A stretch of DNA of 39,316 nucleotides from Buttiauxella warmboldiae (GTDB taxonomy: Bacteria; Pseudomonadota; Gammaproteobacteria; Enterobacterales; Enterobacteriaceae), in assembly GCF_003818135.1 (NCBI RefSeq), contig NZ_RPOH01000028.1, positions 1 through 39,316 on the forward strand, read 5' to 3'. Under the pieces are notes generated by a model. It was not told the DNA's origin, searched no databases, and was given only the letters and a program-made list of their open reading frames with translations. Below are positions 9,475 to 19,157 of the stretch, piece by piece; position 1 is the first letter of the stretch, and every line of letters starts with the position of its first letter. Both the position numbers and the translations under genes were made by a program.

Positions 9475-11094
9475 TTAGATTTGTGGCCCAGCGCTCACCA
9501 GTGCAGCCCCTGCCGGGGTGTCGGTGTACTTTTCGAAGTTTTCGATAAACAACTTAGCCAACTGTTGTGATTTTTCTTGCCACTGCTCCGGGGACGCGTA
9601 AGTGTTACGCGGGTCCAGAATATGGTCATCAACGCCTGCCAGCGTGGTTGGAACCGCAAGCCCAAAGATCGGCAGCGTGAAGGTTTCGGTATCGTCCAGA
9701 GAACCATTGAGAATGGCATCAATAATCGCGCGCGTGTCTTTAATGGAGATACGCTTGCCGGTACCGTTCCAGCCGGTGTTAACCAGATAGGCCTGCGCGC
9801 CAGCGGCCTGCATACGTTTCACCAGCACTTCTGCGTATTGTGTCGGGTGCAGAGAGAGGAATGCCGCACCGAAACAGGCAGAGAAGGTTGGCGTTGGTTC
9901 AGTGACGCCACGCTCAGTCCCGGCAAGTTTGGCGGTAAAACCAGACAGGAAGTGGTACTGAGTTTGGTTAGCCGTCAAACGTGAAACCGGTGGGAGAACA
10001 CCAAAAGCATCGGCGGTCAGGAAGATAACTTTATTGGCGTGGCCCGCTTTAGAAACGGGTTTGACGATGTTCTCGATATGGTAAATCGGGTAGGAAACAC
10101 GGGTGTTTTCGGTTTTTGAACCGTCGTCAAAGTCGATAGAGCCATCGGCGCGTACCGTCACGTTTTCCAGCAGCGCGTCCCGGCGAATCGCATGATAAAT
10201 TTCCGGTTCGGCTTCTTTGGACAGACGAATGGTTTTTGCATAGCAGCCGCCTTCGAAATTGAAGACGCCATCATCGTCCCAGCCGTGTTCGTCATCGCCA
10301 ATCAGGCGGCGTTTCGGATCGGTGGAAAGCGTGGTCTTGCCGGTGCCGGACAGGCCAAAGAACACCGCCACATCGCCTTTCTCGCCAACGTTCGCCGAGC
10401 AGTGCATGGAAGCAATGCCTTTGAGCGGCAGCAGATAGTTCATGATAGAGAACATCCCTTTCTTCATTTCGCCACCGTACCAGGTGCCGCCAATTAACTG
10501 CACGCGTTCGGTGAGGTTAAAAGCGATGAAGTTTTCGGAGTTCAGCCCCTGCTCTTTCCACTGCGGATTGGTGCATTTCGCGCCATTCATCACCACAAAG
10601 TCAGCTTCGAAGGTGGCCAGCTCTTCTTCCGTGGGGCGGATAAACATGTTCTTAACGAAATGAGCCTGCCAGGCCACTTCGGTAATAAAACGTACCGAGA
10701 GGCGGGTGTCCGCATTCGCACCGCAGAATGCATCAATGATAAACAGACGCTTACCTGAGAGCTGCCTGGTGACGAGGCCTTTCAGATGCTGCCAGGTCTC
10801 TTCGCTGAGCGGTTTATTGTCGTTTTTACCTTTGCCGTTGTCGGCCCACCACAGCGTATCGCGGGTGGTGTCATCGCGCACGATGTACTTATCTTTCGGG
10901 GAACGGCCGGTAAAAATGCCGGTATCAACAGCAATGGCGCCGAGATTTGTTTCTACGCCGCGCTCAAAACCTTCCAGGTCGGGGTTAAGCTCTTCGCGAT
11001 ACAAGGTGTCGTAATCGGGGTTGTAAATCACTTCGCTTGCGTCATGAATGCCATAAGCCTTGAGATCTTGCGGGGTTATGCCTTTAACTCGCAT
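9475..11094 (-). CDS. pckA: Phosphoenolpyruvate carboxykinase (ATP)
   Basis: 539 residues. The enzyme converts oxaloacetate plus ATP to PEP, CO2 and ADP, the first committed step of gluconeogenesis, in the cytosol. The kinase-1a P-loop [11 protein letters not shown], the metal/substrate segment [11 protein letters not shown], and the [11 protein letters not shown] motif are intact, as is [11 protein letters not shown] near the C-terminus. AGGAG lies just upstream of the ATG. A monocistronic layout is likely: its own CRP-type promoter upstream and a strong terminator downstream. Confidence 0.99.
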   Translation of the reverse strand: MRVKGITPQDLKAYGIHDASEVIYNPDYDTLYREELNPDLEGFERGVETNLGAIAVDTGIFTGRSPKDKYIVRDDTTRDTLWWADNGKGKNDNKPLSEETWQHLKGLVTRQLSGKRLFIIDAFCGANADTRLSVRFITEVAWQAHFVKNMFIRPTEEELATFEADFVVMNGAKCTNPQWKEQGLNSENFIAFNLTERVQLIGGTWYGGEMKKGMFSIMNYLLPLKGIASMHCSANVGEKGDVAVFFGLSGTGKTTLSTDPKRRLIGDDEHGWDDDGVFNFEGGCYAKTIRLSKEAEPEIYHAIRRDALLENVTVRADGSIDFDDGSKTENTRVSYPIYHIENIVKPVSKAGHANKVIFLTADAFGVLPPVSRLTANQTQYHFLSGFTAKLAGTERGVTEPTPTFSACFGAAFLSLHPTQYAEVLVKRMQAAGAQAYLVNTGWNGTGKRISIKDTRAIIDAILNGSLDDTETFTLPIFGLAVPTTLAGVDDHILDPRNTYASPEQWQEKSQQLAKLFIENFEKYTDTPAGAALVSAGPQI

Positions 11095-11157
11095 TTCACT
11101 GCTCCTTAGCCAATTTCTACTGCCTGAGATTGTAGGGGTGTTTATCTGTGGTTAACC

Positions 11158-11227
11158 GCGACACCAATCATAGATTTGAGCATCCACCCAAATCCATCTG
11201 GCGGAAAACGCTGTGAAGCTAGCCACA
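11158..11227 (-). promoter_or_regulatory. pckA promoter with class I CRP site
   Basis: TGTGAAGCTAGCCACA (11212-11227) matches the CRP consensus TGTGA-N6-TCACA at 9 of 10 positions. On the minus strand a -10-like TATGAT lies at 11172-11167, putting the start near 11158-11160 and the CRP centre at about -60 to -61, the classical class I position. The -35 region (GGATTT) is poor, as expected for an activator-dependent promoter. Catabolite repression of pckA is established in E. coli. Confidence 0.6.
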
Positions 11228-11333
11228 ACGGGGGGAGAGTATGGCAGGAAATGGTGAGCCGGCAGGGAGAATAGGCTGAATATGCTATAAAACAGTGCGA
11301 TTAACGGACGAGGTGTGAGCCAGCGCAAAGATT

Positions 11334-11358
11334 GGCCCCTCCATCAACCGGAAGGGCC
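11334..11358 (-). terminator. Hairpin after hslO
   Basis: A stem of nine positions with one C.A mismatch, GGCCCCTCC (11334-11342) with GGAAGGGCC (11350-11358), is followed on the minus strand by AATCTTT. It lies 9 bp past the hslO stop and probably ends the yrfG-hslR-hslO transcript. Confidence 0.55.
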
Positions 11359-11366
11359 CGGGGAAA

Positions 11367-12245
11367 TCAGTGAACCTGCGGATCGGCTGGAGAGGAATTG
11401 TTGCGGATTTCTGCGATGTCCATGGAGTTGAACACGTAGTGATTGCCGCAATAATCGCAATTCATGTCGATTTCGCCTTCCTCGGCAATGATGCTGTTCA
11501 CTTCTTCATCCGGCAGCGTTCTTAGCGCATCGGCACAGCGCTCGCGGGAACAGGTGCACTTAAATTCGACGTTTTGCGGATCGTAAAGGGTCACTTCTTC
11601 TTCGTGATACAAACGCCACAGCACATCATTCGCCGGTAGGGTCAGCAGCTCTTCAGCCTTGATGGTTTCCGTTAATGCCGCCAGGTGATTGAAATCATCG
11701 GCCTGCGCATCTTGTGCTGGCAGAACCTGCAGCAGCATGCCGCCTGCGGCTGGCTGGCCTTCAACATCGCCGGTGCGAATAAACAGGCGCGTTGGCAACT
11801 GTTCGGAACGTAAGAAGTAATCTTCCAGACAGGCCGCCAGCGTATCGCCTTCCAGCCCAACTACACCCTGATAACGTTCGCCTTCGGCCGGGGTGATGGT
11901 AATCACCAGGTAACCATTGCCCACCAGCGCCTTCAGATCTGCATCGGCAGGAATGTCGCCTTTAAAACGCGCTACGCCGCGCATTTGCTGGTTGTTATTA
12001 CCGTTAATCACGGCGAGGCTCATTGGGCCATCCCCCTGTAATTGAACGGTAATGTCACCATCAAACTTGAGGGTGGCGGTCAGCAGGCTGGTTGCCACCA
12101 GCAATTCACCGAGAATAGTTTTCACCGGCGTCGGGTAGCTATGGTTTTCCATGATCTGTTTCCAGGTCTCGGAAACGGTGACCAGTTCACCGCGCACGGC
12201 GAAGTTCTCAAACAAATAACGGTGCAGTTGGTCGTGTTGAGCCAT
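11367..12245 (-). CDS. hslO: Hsp33, redox-regulated holdase chaperone
   Basis: 292 residues. The four zinc-binding cysteines form CTC in [12 protein letters not shown] and CDYC in [12 protein letters not shown] near the C-terminus. In reduced cells they hold Zn(II) and the chaperone is off; oxidation (HOCl, or H2O2 with heat) releases zinc, unfolds the linker and activates it. The N-terminal substrate-binding domain ([20 protein letters not shown]) is typical. It follows hslR with a 24-nt gap, with a GAGAG ribosome-binding site. Confidence 0.98.
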   Translation of the reverse strand: MAQHDQLHRYLFENFAVRGELVTVSETWKQIMENHSYPTPVKTILGELLVATSLLTATLKFDGDITVQLQGDGPMSLAVINGNNNQQMRGVARFKGDIPADADLKALVGNGYLVITITPAEGERYQGVVGLEGDTLAACLEDYFLRSEQLPTRLFIRTGDVEGQPAAGGMLLQVLPAQDAQADDFNHLAALTETIKAEELLTLPANDVLWRLYHEEEVTLYDPQNVEFKCTCSRERCADALRTLPDEEVNSIIAEEGEIDMNCDYCGNHYVFNSMDIAEIRNNSSPADPQVH

Positions 12246-12269
12246 AATTTTCTCTCATTCAGATGGCAG

Positions 12270-12671
12270 CTATTCGTTGCCACCGTGTTTAAATTTCATT
12301 AAGTCGCGTCGCTCTTTTTTATCAGGGCGACGGTCGGGGTGGGGCATGGTCAGCGCATTCATTTTGCGCGCCAGCGCCACTTTCTCCCGCTTAGCGATAC
12401 TTTCCGCGGTCTCTTCATAAAGCTGTGTGGCATCGGTGGCGGGGCGTCGCTGTTCGGTCACCGCCAGCACTTTGACGGTCTTCTCGTCATTGCCCTGACG
12501 CAGCGTCAACATGGCATTAAGCTCCACGATTTTACTCGGCTTGCTGCGCTGCCCGTTGTAATGCACCTTGCCGCCTTCCACCATTTCCCGGGCAACGGCA
12601 CGCGTTTTATAAAAACGCGCGGCCCACAGCCATTTGTCGAGGCGTACGCCTTCAGATGATTTTTCTTTCAT
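12270..12671 (-). CDS. hslR: Hsp15, S4-domain ribosome-associated heat-shock protein
   Basis: 133 residues from the ATG at 12671. The N-terminal S4 domain (VRLDKWLWAARFYKTRAVA and GGKVHYNGQRSKPSK) binds RNA, and the C-terminus is basic (PHPDRRPDKKERRDL). Hsp15 binds 50S subunits that carry a stalled nascent chain-tRNA and helps to recycle them. Two ATGs occur in tandem at 12674 and 12671; the second has better spacing from GGAGG and matches the family N-terminus MKEK. The stop of yrfG overlaps this start. Confidence 0.97.
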   Translation of the reverse strand: MKEKSSEGVRLDKWLWAARFYKTRAVAREMVEGGKVHYNGQRSKPSKIVELNAMLTLRQGNDEKTVKVLAVTEQRRPATDATQLYEETAESIAKREKVALARKMNALTMPHPDRRPDKKERRDLMKFKHGGNE

Positions 12672-13351
12672 CATGCCTCCTTAAACATTAGCTTCGGGAG
12701 CAGTTGACGATAGTCGTTCAGCGCCGGATAGCGCAGCCAGGTTTTATCGGCCTCGCCTGAATCGGGATTGCTCACGCCCAGACAATAGCGAATGCCAAAC
12801 TTCGCGGCGGAGTCCAGAATCGGTTCGCTATCGTCAATAAATAGCGTTCTGGCGGGTTCCAGCCCGGTATGTTCGGTAACGGCTTGCCACAACCGCCTGT
12901 CTTCTTTCGGATAACCAAATGTGTGGGTGGAAAGTAATAAATCAAGGTGCTGGGCTAAACCGGTATGTTCTAGTTTGACCGCCAGGTTATGCGGATGCGC
13001 GTTGGTCAGTAAAATACGGCGCTTGCCACAGGCTTTCAGCGCCTCAAGCAACGGAACGCTATCTTCACGTAGCAGCGCGTTTGGCCCCTGAGCCGTGGTC
13101 ATGGCGCAAATATCCAGCCCCAGACGCTCACTCCAGTAATCCAGACAGTACCAGTTTAGCGTATGTTGCACGGCGTGATATTCGCGGGCGATCAGCTGAT
13201 GGGCTTCATTCAGGGGAATATTTCTTCGCTCGCTGACGGTTTCTGGCACCAGCTTTTGCCAGAAGTGGTTATCGAACGCGAGGTCCAGCAGCGTGCCGTC
13301 CATATCGAGCAGGACGGTATCGACATCCTGCCAGGCAATATCAATATGCAT
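12671..13351 (-). CDS. yrfG: HAD-like GMP/IMP nucleotidase YrfG
   Basis: 226 residues. HAD motifs are intact: I LLDMDGTLLD (nucleophile and general acid Asp), II LTNAHPHN, III around YPKEDRRLW, and IV FIDDSEPIL. The E. coli homologue dephosphorylates purine nucleotides, mainly GMP and IMP; specificity here is inferred from overall similarity. The TGA stop overlaps the hslR start, so the two are coupled. It starts 60 nt after the igaA stop. Confidence 0.93.
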   Translation of the reverse strand: MHIDIAWQDVDTVLLDMDGTLLDLAFDNHFWQKLVPETVSERRNIPLNEAHQLIAREYHAVQHTLNWYCLDYWSERLGLDICAMTTAQGPNALLREDSVPLLEALKACGKRRILLTNAHPHNLAVKLEHTGLAQHLDLLLSTHTFGYPKEDRRLWQAVTEHTGLEPARTLFIDDSEPILDSAAKFGIRYCLGVSNPDSGEADKTWLRYPALNDYRQLLPKLMFKEA

Positions 13352-13378
13352 AGGTTCGGGCCTGATTAGAGGAGACTG

Positions 13379-13405
13379 CGCGACAGGTTAGCACAACCTG
13401 CCGCG
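13379..13405 (-). other. Intergenic hairpin between igaA and yrfG
   Basis: CGCG-A-CAGGTT (13379-13389) pairs with AACCTG-C-CGCG (13395-13405), ten base pairs with a single A/C mismatch. No T-tract follows in the direction of transcription, so it is more likely a processing, stability or Rho-linked element than an intrinsic terminator. Confidence 0.4.
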
Positions 13406-13411
13406 TAAGGT

Positions 13412-15553
13412 TCAGAACAGCGGGCGTACCGCAGTGATGGCGGTTAACGATGGATTGATACAGCTGTCGTAGTACTGCTGAATTTGCGCGAGGCGACTGC
13501 GGTTGCGGCGATAGCGGCGAATCGCCAGCACGCCATTAATGAGCAGACAGGCAAGCATAGCGATCAGCAACAACGTGGTGCTGATATAACGCCACAGACT
13601 GCTGCTATCGGGAATTTTATGCAGCGTGATGTGCTGCGTGCCGTTTGCATCCTGATGGATACCGGTAATAATGCCTTCAGCGCGGAACGGCGTTTTGAGC
13701 AGCATACCAGCCAGCCGCTGGAATTCGCGCCATTGTTCCTGTGGTGGAATGTCGTACAGCGGAACCGGCGGTAATGGCTGGTCTACCAGGTCGCTACCTT
13801 CATCGTTAATAATCACATATCCGGCAGGTGCCGGGCTGTTGAGCGCCTGTGCCGCGCGAGCGGTTTCGCGAATAAAGAACGGCGCTGTAGAAGTGGTGAC
13901 CAGGTTATCCAGCGATTCCGCGCTGACTGGACGCAGCAAGACATTGACACCAGTGAGTTTTCCCGCATCCGCCTTCCTGGTGAGTGCATCCCAATCTTTC
14001 GTGTTTCCAAGGTTTACCAGCGCATTTTTCAGCCGCACGCACTCATCTTCGGCGGTACAGAGCGCCTGCGTTTTCAGCACGATTCCGGCGAAATCATCCA
14101 GTAACACCATGCCTGATTTTTGAATGGCGCTACGGAGCTGCGGGTTTACCTTTGAATCGTCGCTGGGCTGCGGATGAATTTGTCCACTGACGGCCTGCGT
14201 CAGCGCGATAGCTTTATCCATAATATCGGATTCCGGCAGCGGCAGCGCCTGTGCGCTATTCCAGACAATCTGCGAACAGTCGAATGGGGTAAACGGATAC
14301 GCTTGACGGTTGGTGTAATTGCTCGGCGAGTGAATGTTACACATGCCGGTGCCGTTCACCATCAGGGTATCGCCCACGCGAAGCGCTGTTCTGTCGAGGT
14401 CCGCAACGGTCCTGGCTTCGATGGTTTGCGCCCCTTTCAGCCATGACATGCTCAGTTTCAGGGGCATTTCCAGCGGCACCCAAATCGTCAGCATCAGCAG
14501 CACGGCGAGGCTTCCGACGGCAATCACCAGATTACGAACCCAGTGCTGAACGGGAAAGTTTCGCACCTCGTCATGCAGCGACAGGAAGCGCCCCTGACGA
14601 ATGACATGCCTGTCGAGGTAGATATCAATATCGGTTTTCTGCCCAAGATCCTGAGCCACATACGGCTGCCAGTGGCTCGGGTAGATCAGGTCAATAATCC
14701 CTAATGAAATATTGTTAATCTGATCCTGATTTGACTCGCCAAAAAGCCCCCAACGCTTAGGGGTGCCGCGCAAGCAGTGGACTTCGCGCAGCGCATTTTT
14801 TGCCGGAGGGGCAAATAAGCCCCACAGGCTTGCCGCCAGCAGCATAAAGGCACCGCCCACCAGCCACGGTAAAACAATCGGCGGCGTCACCAGGCATAAA
14901 AACAGCATGATAAAAGCCACGCAAATCAGTATCGCTTCACGCAGGCCGTCGGGGCGGCTTAGGGCGTACTCTTCGGGCGTTTCCTGGCGGATGTTAAGAA
15001 GCTCTATCTGTTCGCTCTCTTCACCGCGAATCGACGCCTGAGTATGCGGGTTTTGTTCCAGAGCGAAGCCGCGATTCTCGCTGCTGTAGTCGCTAAGCGT
15101 GTGGCCGTTGAGGGAGATAACCAACGGCATGGTTTCAGTACGCACCAATTCAACGTGGTTATCGTTAGTAATGTACTGCTCCCAGAATGGCGGAAGATGA
15201 ACCTCTACTGAATCAAGGTAATAGCGCCATTTATTGGGATCGTCAGTGGATAAGCCATAGCGGGTGATGGCACGCGTAAGAGAAAGCGCGGTGTTGCTTA
15301 GTGAATTCAGCACCAGCTTTGCGGGTGCCGCACTGGCGCCAGAAGGCCCCACGATATCCTGGGTGCGATCTAATGATTCAATATAGTTTTCAACTGCGGC
15401 ACGCTCATCAGCGGTTAATTTACGCGCGCTGGCACCGCTAAAGGACTGGGCTTGTGAAACTCGAGTGCGTAATCGCAGGCTGCGCCAGATGAGCCACCCC
15501 GCAATTAAGATGCAGGCCAGCATAGCAGCTAAAAGAAGTAATAAGGTGCTCAT
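13412..15553 (-). CDS. igaA: IgaA, inner-membrane inhibitor of the Rcs phosphorelay
   Basis: 713 residues from the ATG at 15553. There is an N-terminal membrane helix (LLLLLAAMLACILIAGWLIW), a cytoplasmic region with GISTDDPNKWRYYLDSVEVH-type conserved text, a pair of helices around residues 205-250, a further helix around 340-360, a large periplasmic domain with paired cysteines, and a C-terminal helix (YISTTLLLIAMLACLLING). IgaA holds the Rcs system off by contacting RcsD, and its loss is lethal in Salmonella unless rcs is inactive. The frame opens farther upstream, but MSTLLL fits the family start and GGGGAAGG is close by. It is divergent from nudE. Confidence 0.96.
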   Translation of the reverse strand: MSTLLLLLAAMLACILIAGWLIWRSLRLRTRVSQAQSFSGASARKLTADERAAVENYIESLDRTQDIVGPSGASAAPAKLVLNSLSNTALSLTRAITRYGLSTDDPNKWRYYLDSVEVHLPPFWEQYITNDNHVELVRTETMPLVISLNGHTLSDYSSENRGFALEQNPHTQASIRGEESEQIELLNIRQETPEEYALSRPDGLREAILICVAFIMLFLCLVTPPIVLPWLVGGAFMLLAASLWGLFAPPAKNALREVHCLRGTPKRWGLFGESNQDQINNISLGIIDLIYPSHWQPYVAQDLGQKTDIDIYLDRHVIRQGRFLSLHDEVRNFPVQHWVRNLVIAVGSLAVLLMLTIWVPLEMPLKLSMSWLKGAQTIEARTVADLDRTALRVGDTLMVNGTGMCNIHSPSNYTNRQAYPFTPFDCSQIVWNSAQALPLPESDIMDKAIALTQAVSGQIHPQPSDDSKVNPQLRSAIQKSGMVLLDDFAGIVLKTQALCTAEDECVRLKNALVNLGNTKDWDALTRKADAGKLTGVNVLLRPVSAESLDNLVTTSTAPFFIRETARAAQALNSPAPAGYVIINDEGSDLVDQPLPPVPLYDIPPQEQWREFQRLAGMLLKTPFRAEGIITGIHQDANGTQHITLHKIPDSSSLWRYISTTLLLIAMLACLLINGVLAIRRYRRNRSRLAQIQQYYDSCINPSLTAITAVRPLF

Positions 15554-15877
15554 GCCTTCCCCATCAAACACTCGTTTTCTGATTAAAACGTAGCAAGTTG
15601 CACCCGTTATAGCATGCGGGCATAAAAAATTATCGGCAGGCCAGAGCTCAATCTTGAGGTATTTTTATCGCTAGCGCCTGCTGTAACATAATGTTAGCAA
15701 AGCGACTTTACGGGAAATATCAGCAAATTCCTATTTCATTTATTCCCTCAGACCAGGTAATAACGACAGAGAAAATACCTAAAGTTGCAAAAATGTAAAT
15801 AATGCCAATCTCCATTGCGTGAGCGATGTGGCATAACGCACAATGATGCACCTGCATTCACTGTTAGCCCAGCCACG
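15554..15877. other. Divergent igaA/nudE intergenic region
   Basis: 324 bp between divergent genes. It contains the candidate igaA promoter. Closer to nudE there is an imperfect TGCGT/ACGCA inverted repeat (about 15815-15840), which I cannot assign. No RNA gene or small frame stands out. Confidence 0.5.
15606..15614 (-). promoter_or_regulatory. Candidate extended -10 promoter of igaA
   Basis: The minus strand reads TGCTATAAC, an extended -10 (TGn plus a 5/6 hexamer), about 53 bp upstream of the chosen igaA start. The -35 position (GATAAT) is poor, which extended -10 promoters tolerate. Confidence 0.45.
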
Positions 15878-16438
15878 ATGAGTAAACCATTACAAAAACC
15901 GACCATTTTACATGTGGAAACCGTAGCGCGTTCACGGCTGTTTAATGTTGAAACGGTGGACCTGGAGTTCAGCAACGGTGTGCGCCGGGTTTATGAACGT
16001 ATGCGTCCGTCTGCTCGCGAAGCGGTAATGATAGTCCCTGTCGTCGATAACCATTTGATTTTGATTCGCGAATACGCGGTGGGTACGGAATCTTATGAGC
16101 TTGGTTTTGCCAAAGGGTTAATCGACCCCGGTGAGACGGTTTTTGAAGCGGCGAATCGTGAACTGAAAGAGGAAGTGGGCTTCGGCGCGAAGCAACTGAC
16201 CTTCCTGAAAAAGCTCACCATGGCCCCCTCTTATTTCTCCAGCAAAATGAATATCGTCATTGCTGAGGATCTCTACCCGGAATCCCTGGAAGGCGACGAG
16301 CCTGAAGAGCTGCCGCAGGTGCGCTGGCCGCTGGAATCGATGCTTGCTCTGCTAGATGAGGAAGATTTTAGCGAGGCGCGCAATGTGAGCGCGCTTTTCC
16401 TGGTGCGTGAATGGCTGAAAGGGCAGGGGCGTTTGTAA
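15878..16438 (+). CDS. nudE: NudE, ADP-sugar/dinucleotide Nudix hydrolase
   Basis: 186 residues from the ATG at 15878. The Nudix box is complete: GLIDPGETVFEAANRE followed by LKEEVGFG, with the catalytic glutamates in REL-K-EE. NudE in E. coli hydrolyses ADP-ribose, NADH and Ap3A. The frame is open upstream to 15815, but the MSKPLQKPTI start matches the family. Unusually, no Shine-Dalgarno sequence precedes this ATG (AGCCACG only). It runs convergently toward mrcA with a shared terminator. Confidence 0.96.
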   Translation: MSKPLQKPTILHVETVARSRLFNVETVDLEFSNGVRRVYERMRPSAREAVMIVPVVDNHLILIREYAVGTESYELGFAKGLIDPGETVFEAANRELKEEVGFGAKQLTFLKKLTMAPSYFSSKMNIVIAEDLYPESLEGDEPEELPQVRWPLESMLALLDEEDFSEARNVSALFLVREWLKGQGRL

Positions 16439-16447
16439 CGTATTCTT

Positions 16448-16476
16448 AAAGCCCGTTTCAGGGTGAAACGGGCTTT
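16448..16476. terminator. Bidirectional terminator between nudE and mrcA
   Basis: A perfect 13-bp palindrome, AAAGCCCGTTTCA (16448-16460) with TGAAACGGGCTTT (16464-16476), around GGG. It sits between two converging genes; the A/T base pairs supply the U-rich end in either direction. Confidence 0.85.
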
Positions 16477-16485
16477 ATCAGGCGC

Positions 16486-19038
16486 TTAGAACAGTTCGTG
16501 GCTTTCGCCGTTATCCATTAACGTGGTGCCCACTTCATGCACCGCCTGCTGCGTAGGTTGGGTTCCTTCAATAAAGAATTCAGCACGGCTGCTGCCACCA
16601 TTTGCCAGTTGACCGCTGTAACGGTCAATGTTCACGGTGACAATGCCCGGAGGCGGCGTTAACGGCTCTTCCGGCACACCTTCCAGCGCGGCTTGCATAA
16701 ACTCATCCCATGCAGGTTGAGCGCTCTTCGCCCCGCCTTCGTAGCCAGAAATCTGGTCTTTGATAACCCCTGATGCGGATGTGCGGCCCAGGTTGCGACG
16801 GTGATCGTCAAAACCAATCCACACAGAGGTCACCACTCCTGGACCGTAGCCTGAGAACCATGCGTCTTTCGAGCTGTTGGTGGTTCCTGTTTTCCCGCCG
16901 ATATCGTTACGTTTCAGGTCACGACCAGCGCGCCAGCCGGTACCTTGCCAGCCCGGTTCACCGTAAATATTCGAGTTAAGCGCGCTCTTAATCAGAAACG
17001 CCAGCGGGGTATTGATGACGTGCGGTGCGTACTCCGGCGGGCTGCTTTGGGCAACCAGTTCGCTGTTCGCCTGTTCGAGCTTCGGCATTGGAACGCTGAC
17101 ATGTTGCGTTTCCTGGGATTGCGCAACGTCTTCAACATCCTTATTTTCCAGAACGTCAGACTTCTGCGTTTCTCCATAAATCACGGGAATATCGCAGTTC
17201 GGACAAGCGACTTTCGGTTTTGCTTCAAAGAGGGTGCCGCCGATTTCATTCTCAATTTTCGAGATATAGTAAGGATCGACCAGGAAGCCGCCGTTAGCCA
17301 TCACCGAGTAGCCGCGAGCCACCTGCATTGGGGTGAAGGATGCGGAGCCAAGCGCCAGCGACTCGGTATGTACAATATTTTGCGCCGGGAAGCCGAAACG
17401 CTGCAGATATTCTGCCGCATAATCAACGCCCATCGCGCGCATTGCCCGCACCATTACCACGTTTTTCGACTGGCCAAGGCCCTGACGCAATCTGATTGGC
17501 CCGGCATATTCCGGCGGTGAGTTTTTCGGGCGCCAGTCTGAGCCGGCACCCGCATCCCAGCGGGAAATTGGCACATCATTCAGCACGCTCGCCAGCGTCA
17601 GGCCTTTATCCATGGCGGCGGTATAAAGGAATGGTTTGATGTTCGAGCCCACCTGGCGTAGGGCCTGGGTGGCACGGTTGAACTTGCTCTGGTTGAAGTC
17701 GAAGCCGCCCACTAACGCCACTACGGCACCGTTATGCGGATTGATAGACACCAGCGCGGAGTTGACGTCCGGGACTTGTCCAAGCCACCAGCTGTCTTCT
17801 ACTTTTCGCACCCAAATTTGCTGCCCCGCCAGCACCACATCGGTCACTTTACGCGGGGTTGGGCCTTGGGCAGTATCTGAACGATAAGGGCGCGCCCAGC
17901 GCATGCCTTCCATGTTAAGGGAAACGGCGCTGCCATCAGCCAGCAAGGCGGTGGCTTCATTGGGCGCAGCCTGGGTCACTACCGCCGGGAAAAGCGGGCC
18001 GTAGACGGGCAGGTTCTTCAATGAATCGACAATCTTAGTTTTGTCCCACGGCGTTTCGCCGATTTTCCACAACACATTTGACGGGCCGCGATAACCGTGG
18101 CGCATGTCATAAGCCATAACGTTGTTACGTACGGCCTGCTGTGCGGCTTGCTGCGTTTTTCGGGTAATGGTGGTGTAAACTTTGTACCCATCCTCGTAAG
18201 CCTTCTCATCGTATTTGGCGACCATATCCTGGCGCACCAGTTCAGAGAGATAAGGGGCAGAGAACGCAATTTCCGGCGCGTGGTAGTTCGCATCAATCGG
18301 CTGATTACGCGCTTCGTCATACTGCGTCTGGGTAATGTAGCTTTCACTCAACATACGCGACAGCACGACATTACGACGGGACGTAGCCCGGTCCATTGAG
18401 TAAAGCGGGTTGAATGTTGACGGCGCTTTTGGCAAACCGGCAATCACCGCCATTTCGCTAAGCGTTAGTTGCTCCACCGACTTACCAAAATAGACCTGGG
18501 CTGCGGCGCCCACGCCATAGGCGCGGTAGCCGAGATAAATCTTGTTGAGGTACAGCTCGAGGATTTCGTCTTTGGTAAATAACTGCTCAATACGAATCGC
18601 CAGGAATACTTCTTTTATCTTGCGCGTCAGCGTGCGTTCAGGGCTCAGGAAGAAGTTACGTGCCAGCTGTTGCGTGATGGTGCTTGCACCTTGCGAGGCA
18701 TGGCCGGAGAACAGCGCTACGCTTGCGGCACGGAAGATCCCAACCGGATCAACACCGTGGTGCTCGTAAAAACGGCTGTCTTCAGTGGCAATGAACGCTT
18801 TGACCATGACCGGGGGAATCTGGTCGAGCGTCACCGGGATGCGGCGTTTTTCACCGTATTGCGCGATTAACTCACCATCAGCGGTATAAACCTGCATTGG
18901 GATCTGCAGCCGCACGTCTTTCAGCGTGGCGACATCAGGCAGCTGCGGCTCAATAAATTTGTAAAGCCCGAAGATCGAGCCTGCTCCCAGCAGGATGCAA
19001 CATACTGCCAGCACTAATAAATACTTTACGAACTTCAC
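16486..19038 (-). CDS. mrcA: Penicillin-binding protein 1A, bifunctional peptidoglycan synthase
   Basis: 850 residues, the usual length. A membrane anchor (YLLVLAVCCILLGAGSIFGLY) is followed by a GT51 glycosyltransferase domain (about 55-230) with the catalytic Glu in ATEDSRFYEHHGVD and the conserved GASTITQQLARN. An OB-like insert follows, then the transpeptidase domain with the SxxK serine in GSNIKPFLYTA, an SxN-type motif and KTGTT. It polymerises and crosslinks septal and lateral wall peptidoglycan in the periplasm. It is divergent from hofM with 119 bp between starts. Confidence 0.98.
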   Translation of the reverse strand: MKFVKYLLVLAVCCILLGAGSIFGLYKFIEPQLPDVATLKDVRLQIPMQVYTADGELIAQYGEKRRIPVTLDQIPPVMVKAFIATEDSRFYEHHGVDPVGIFRAASVALFSGHASQGASTITQQLARNFFLSPERTLTRKIKEVFLAIRIEQLFTKDEILELYLNKIYLGYRAYGVGAAAQVYFGKSVEQLTLSEMAVIAGLPKAPSTFNPLYSMDRATSRRNVVLSRMLSESYITQTQYDEARNQPIDANYHAPEIAFSAPYLSELVRQDMVAKYDEKAYEDGYKVYTTITRKTQQAAQQAVRNNVMAYDMRHGYRGPSNVLWKIGETPWDKTKIVDSLKNLPVYGPLFPAVVTQAAPNEATALLADGSAVSLNMEGMRWARPYRSDTAQGPTPRKVTDVVLAGQQIWVRKVEDSWWLGQVPDVNSALVSINPHNGAVVALVGGFDFNQSKFNRATQALRQVGSNIKPFLYTAAMDKGLTLASVLNDVPISRWDAGAGSDWRPKNSPPEYAGPIRLRQGLGQSKNVVMVRAMRAMGVDYAAEYLQRFGFPAQNIVHTESLALGSASFTPMQVARGYSVMANGGFLVDPYYISKIENEIGGTLFEAKPKVACPNCDIPVIYGETQKSDVLENKDVEDVAQSQETQHVSVPMPKLEQANSELVAQSSPPEYAPHVINTPLAFLIKSALNSNIYGEPGWQGTGWRAGRDLKRNDIGGKTGTTNSSKDAWFSGYGPGVVTSVWIGFDDHRRNLGRTSASGVIKDQISGYEGGAKSAQPAWDEFMQAALEGVPEEPLTPPPGIVTVNIDRYSGQLANGGSSRAEFFIEGTQPTQQAVHEVGTTLMDNGESHELF

Positions 19039-19157
19039 CTTAAATTTCCCATTACGTTTCCATTGGGCAGTTTATAAACAATCGCGCAGTAGTATAAAGG
19101 CAAGCCAGTGGCATTGGTATGGCATTTTCCGTAACGGCGATAAGGAGGTCGTAACAA

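Noticed and set aside
15748-15975. 75-residue minus-strand frame across the nudE start
   Set aside because: It is antisense to the conserved nudE N-terminus with a composition unlike a real protein (many Cys, Arg and Ser).
19039-19157. CRP-S/Sxy-type site before hofM
   Set aside because: I searched for TGCGA-N6-TCGCA and found only poor matches, so no competence-type control can be claimed.
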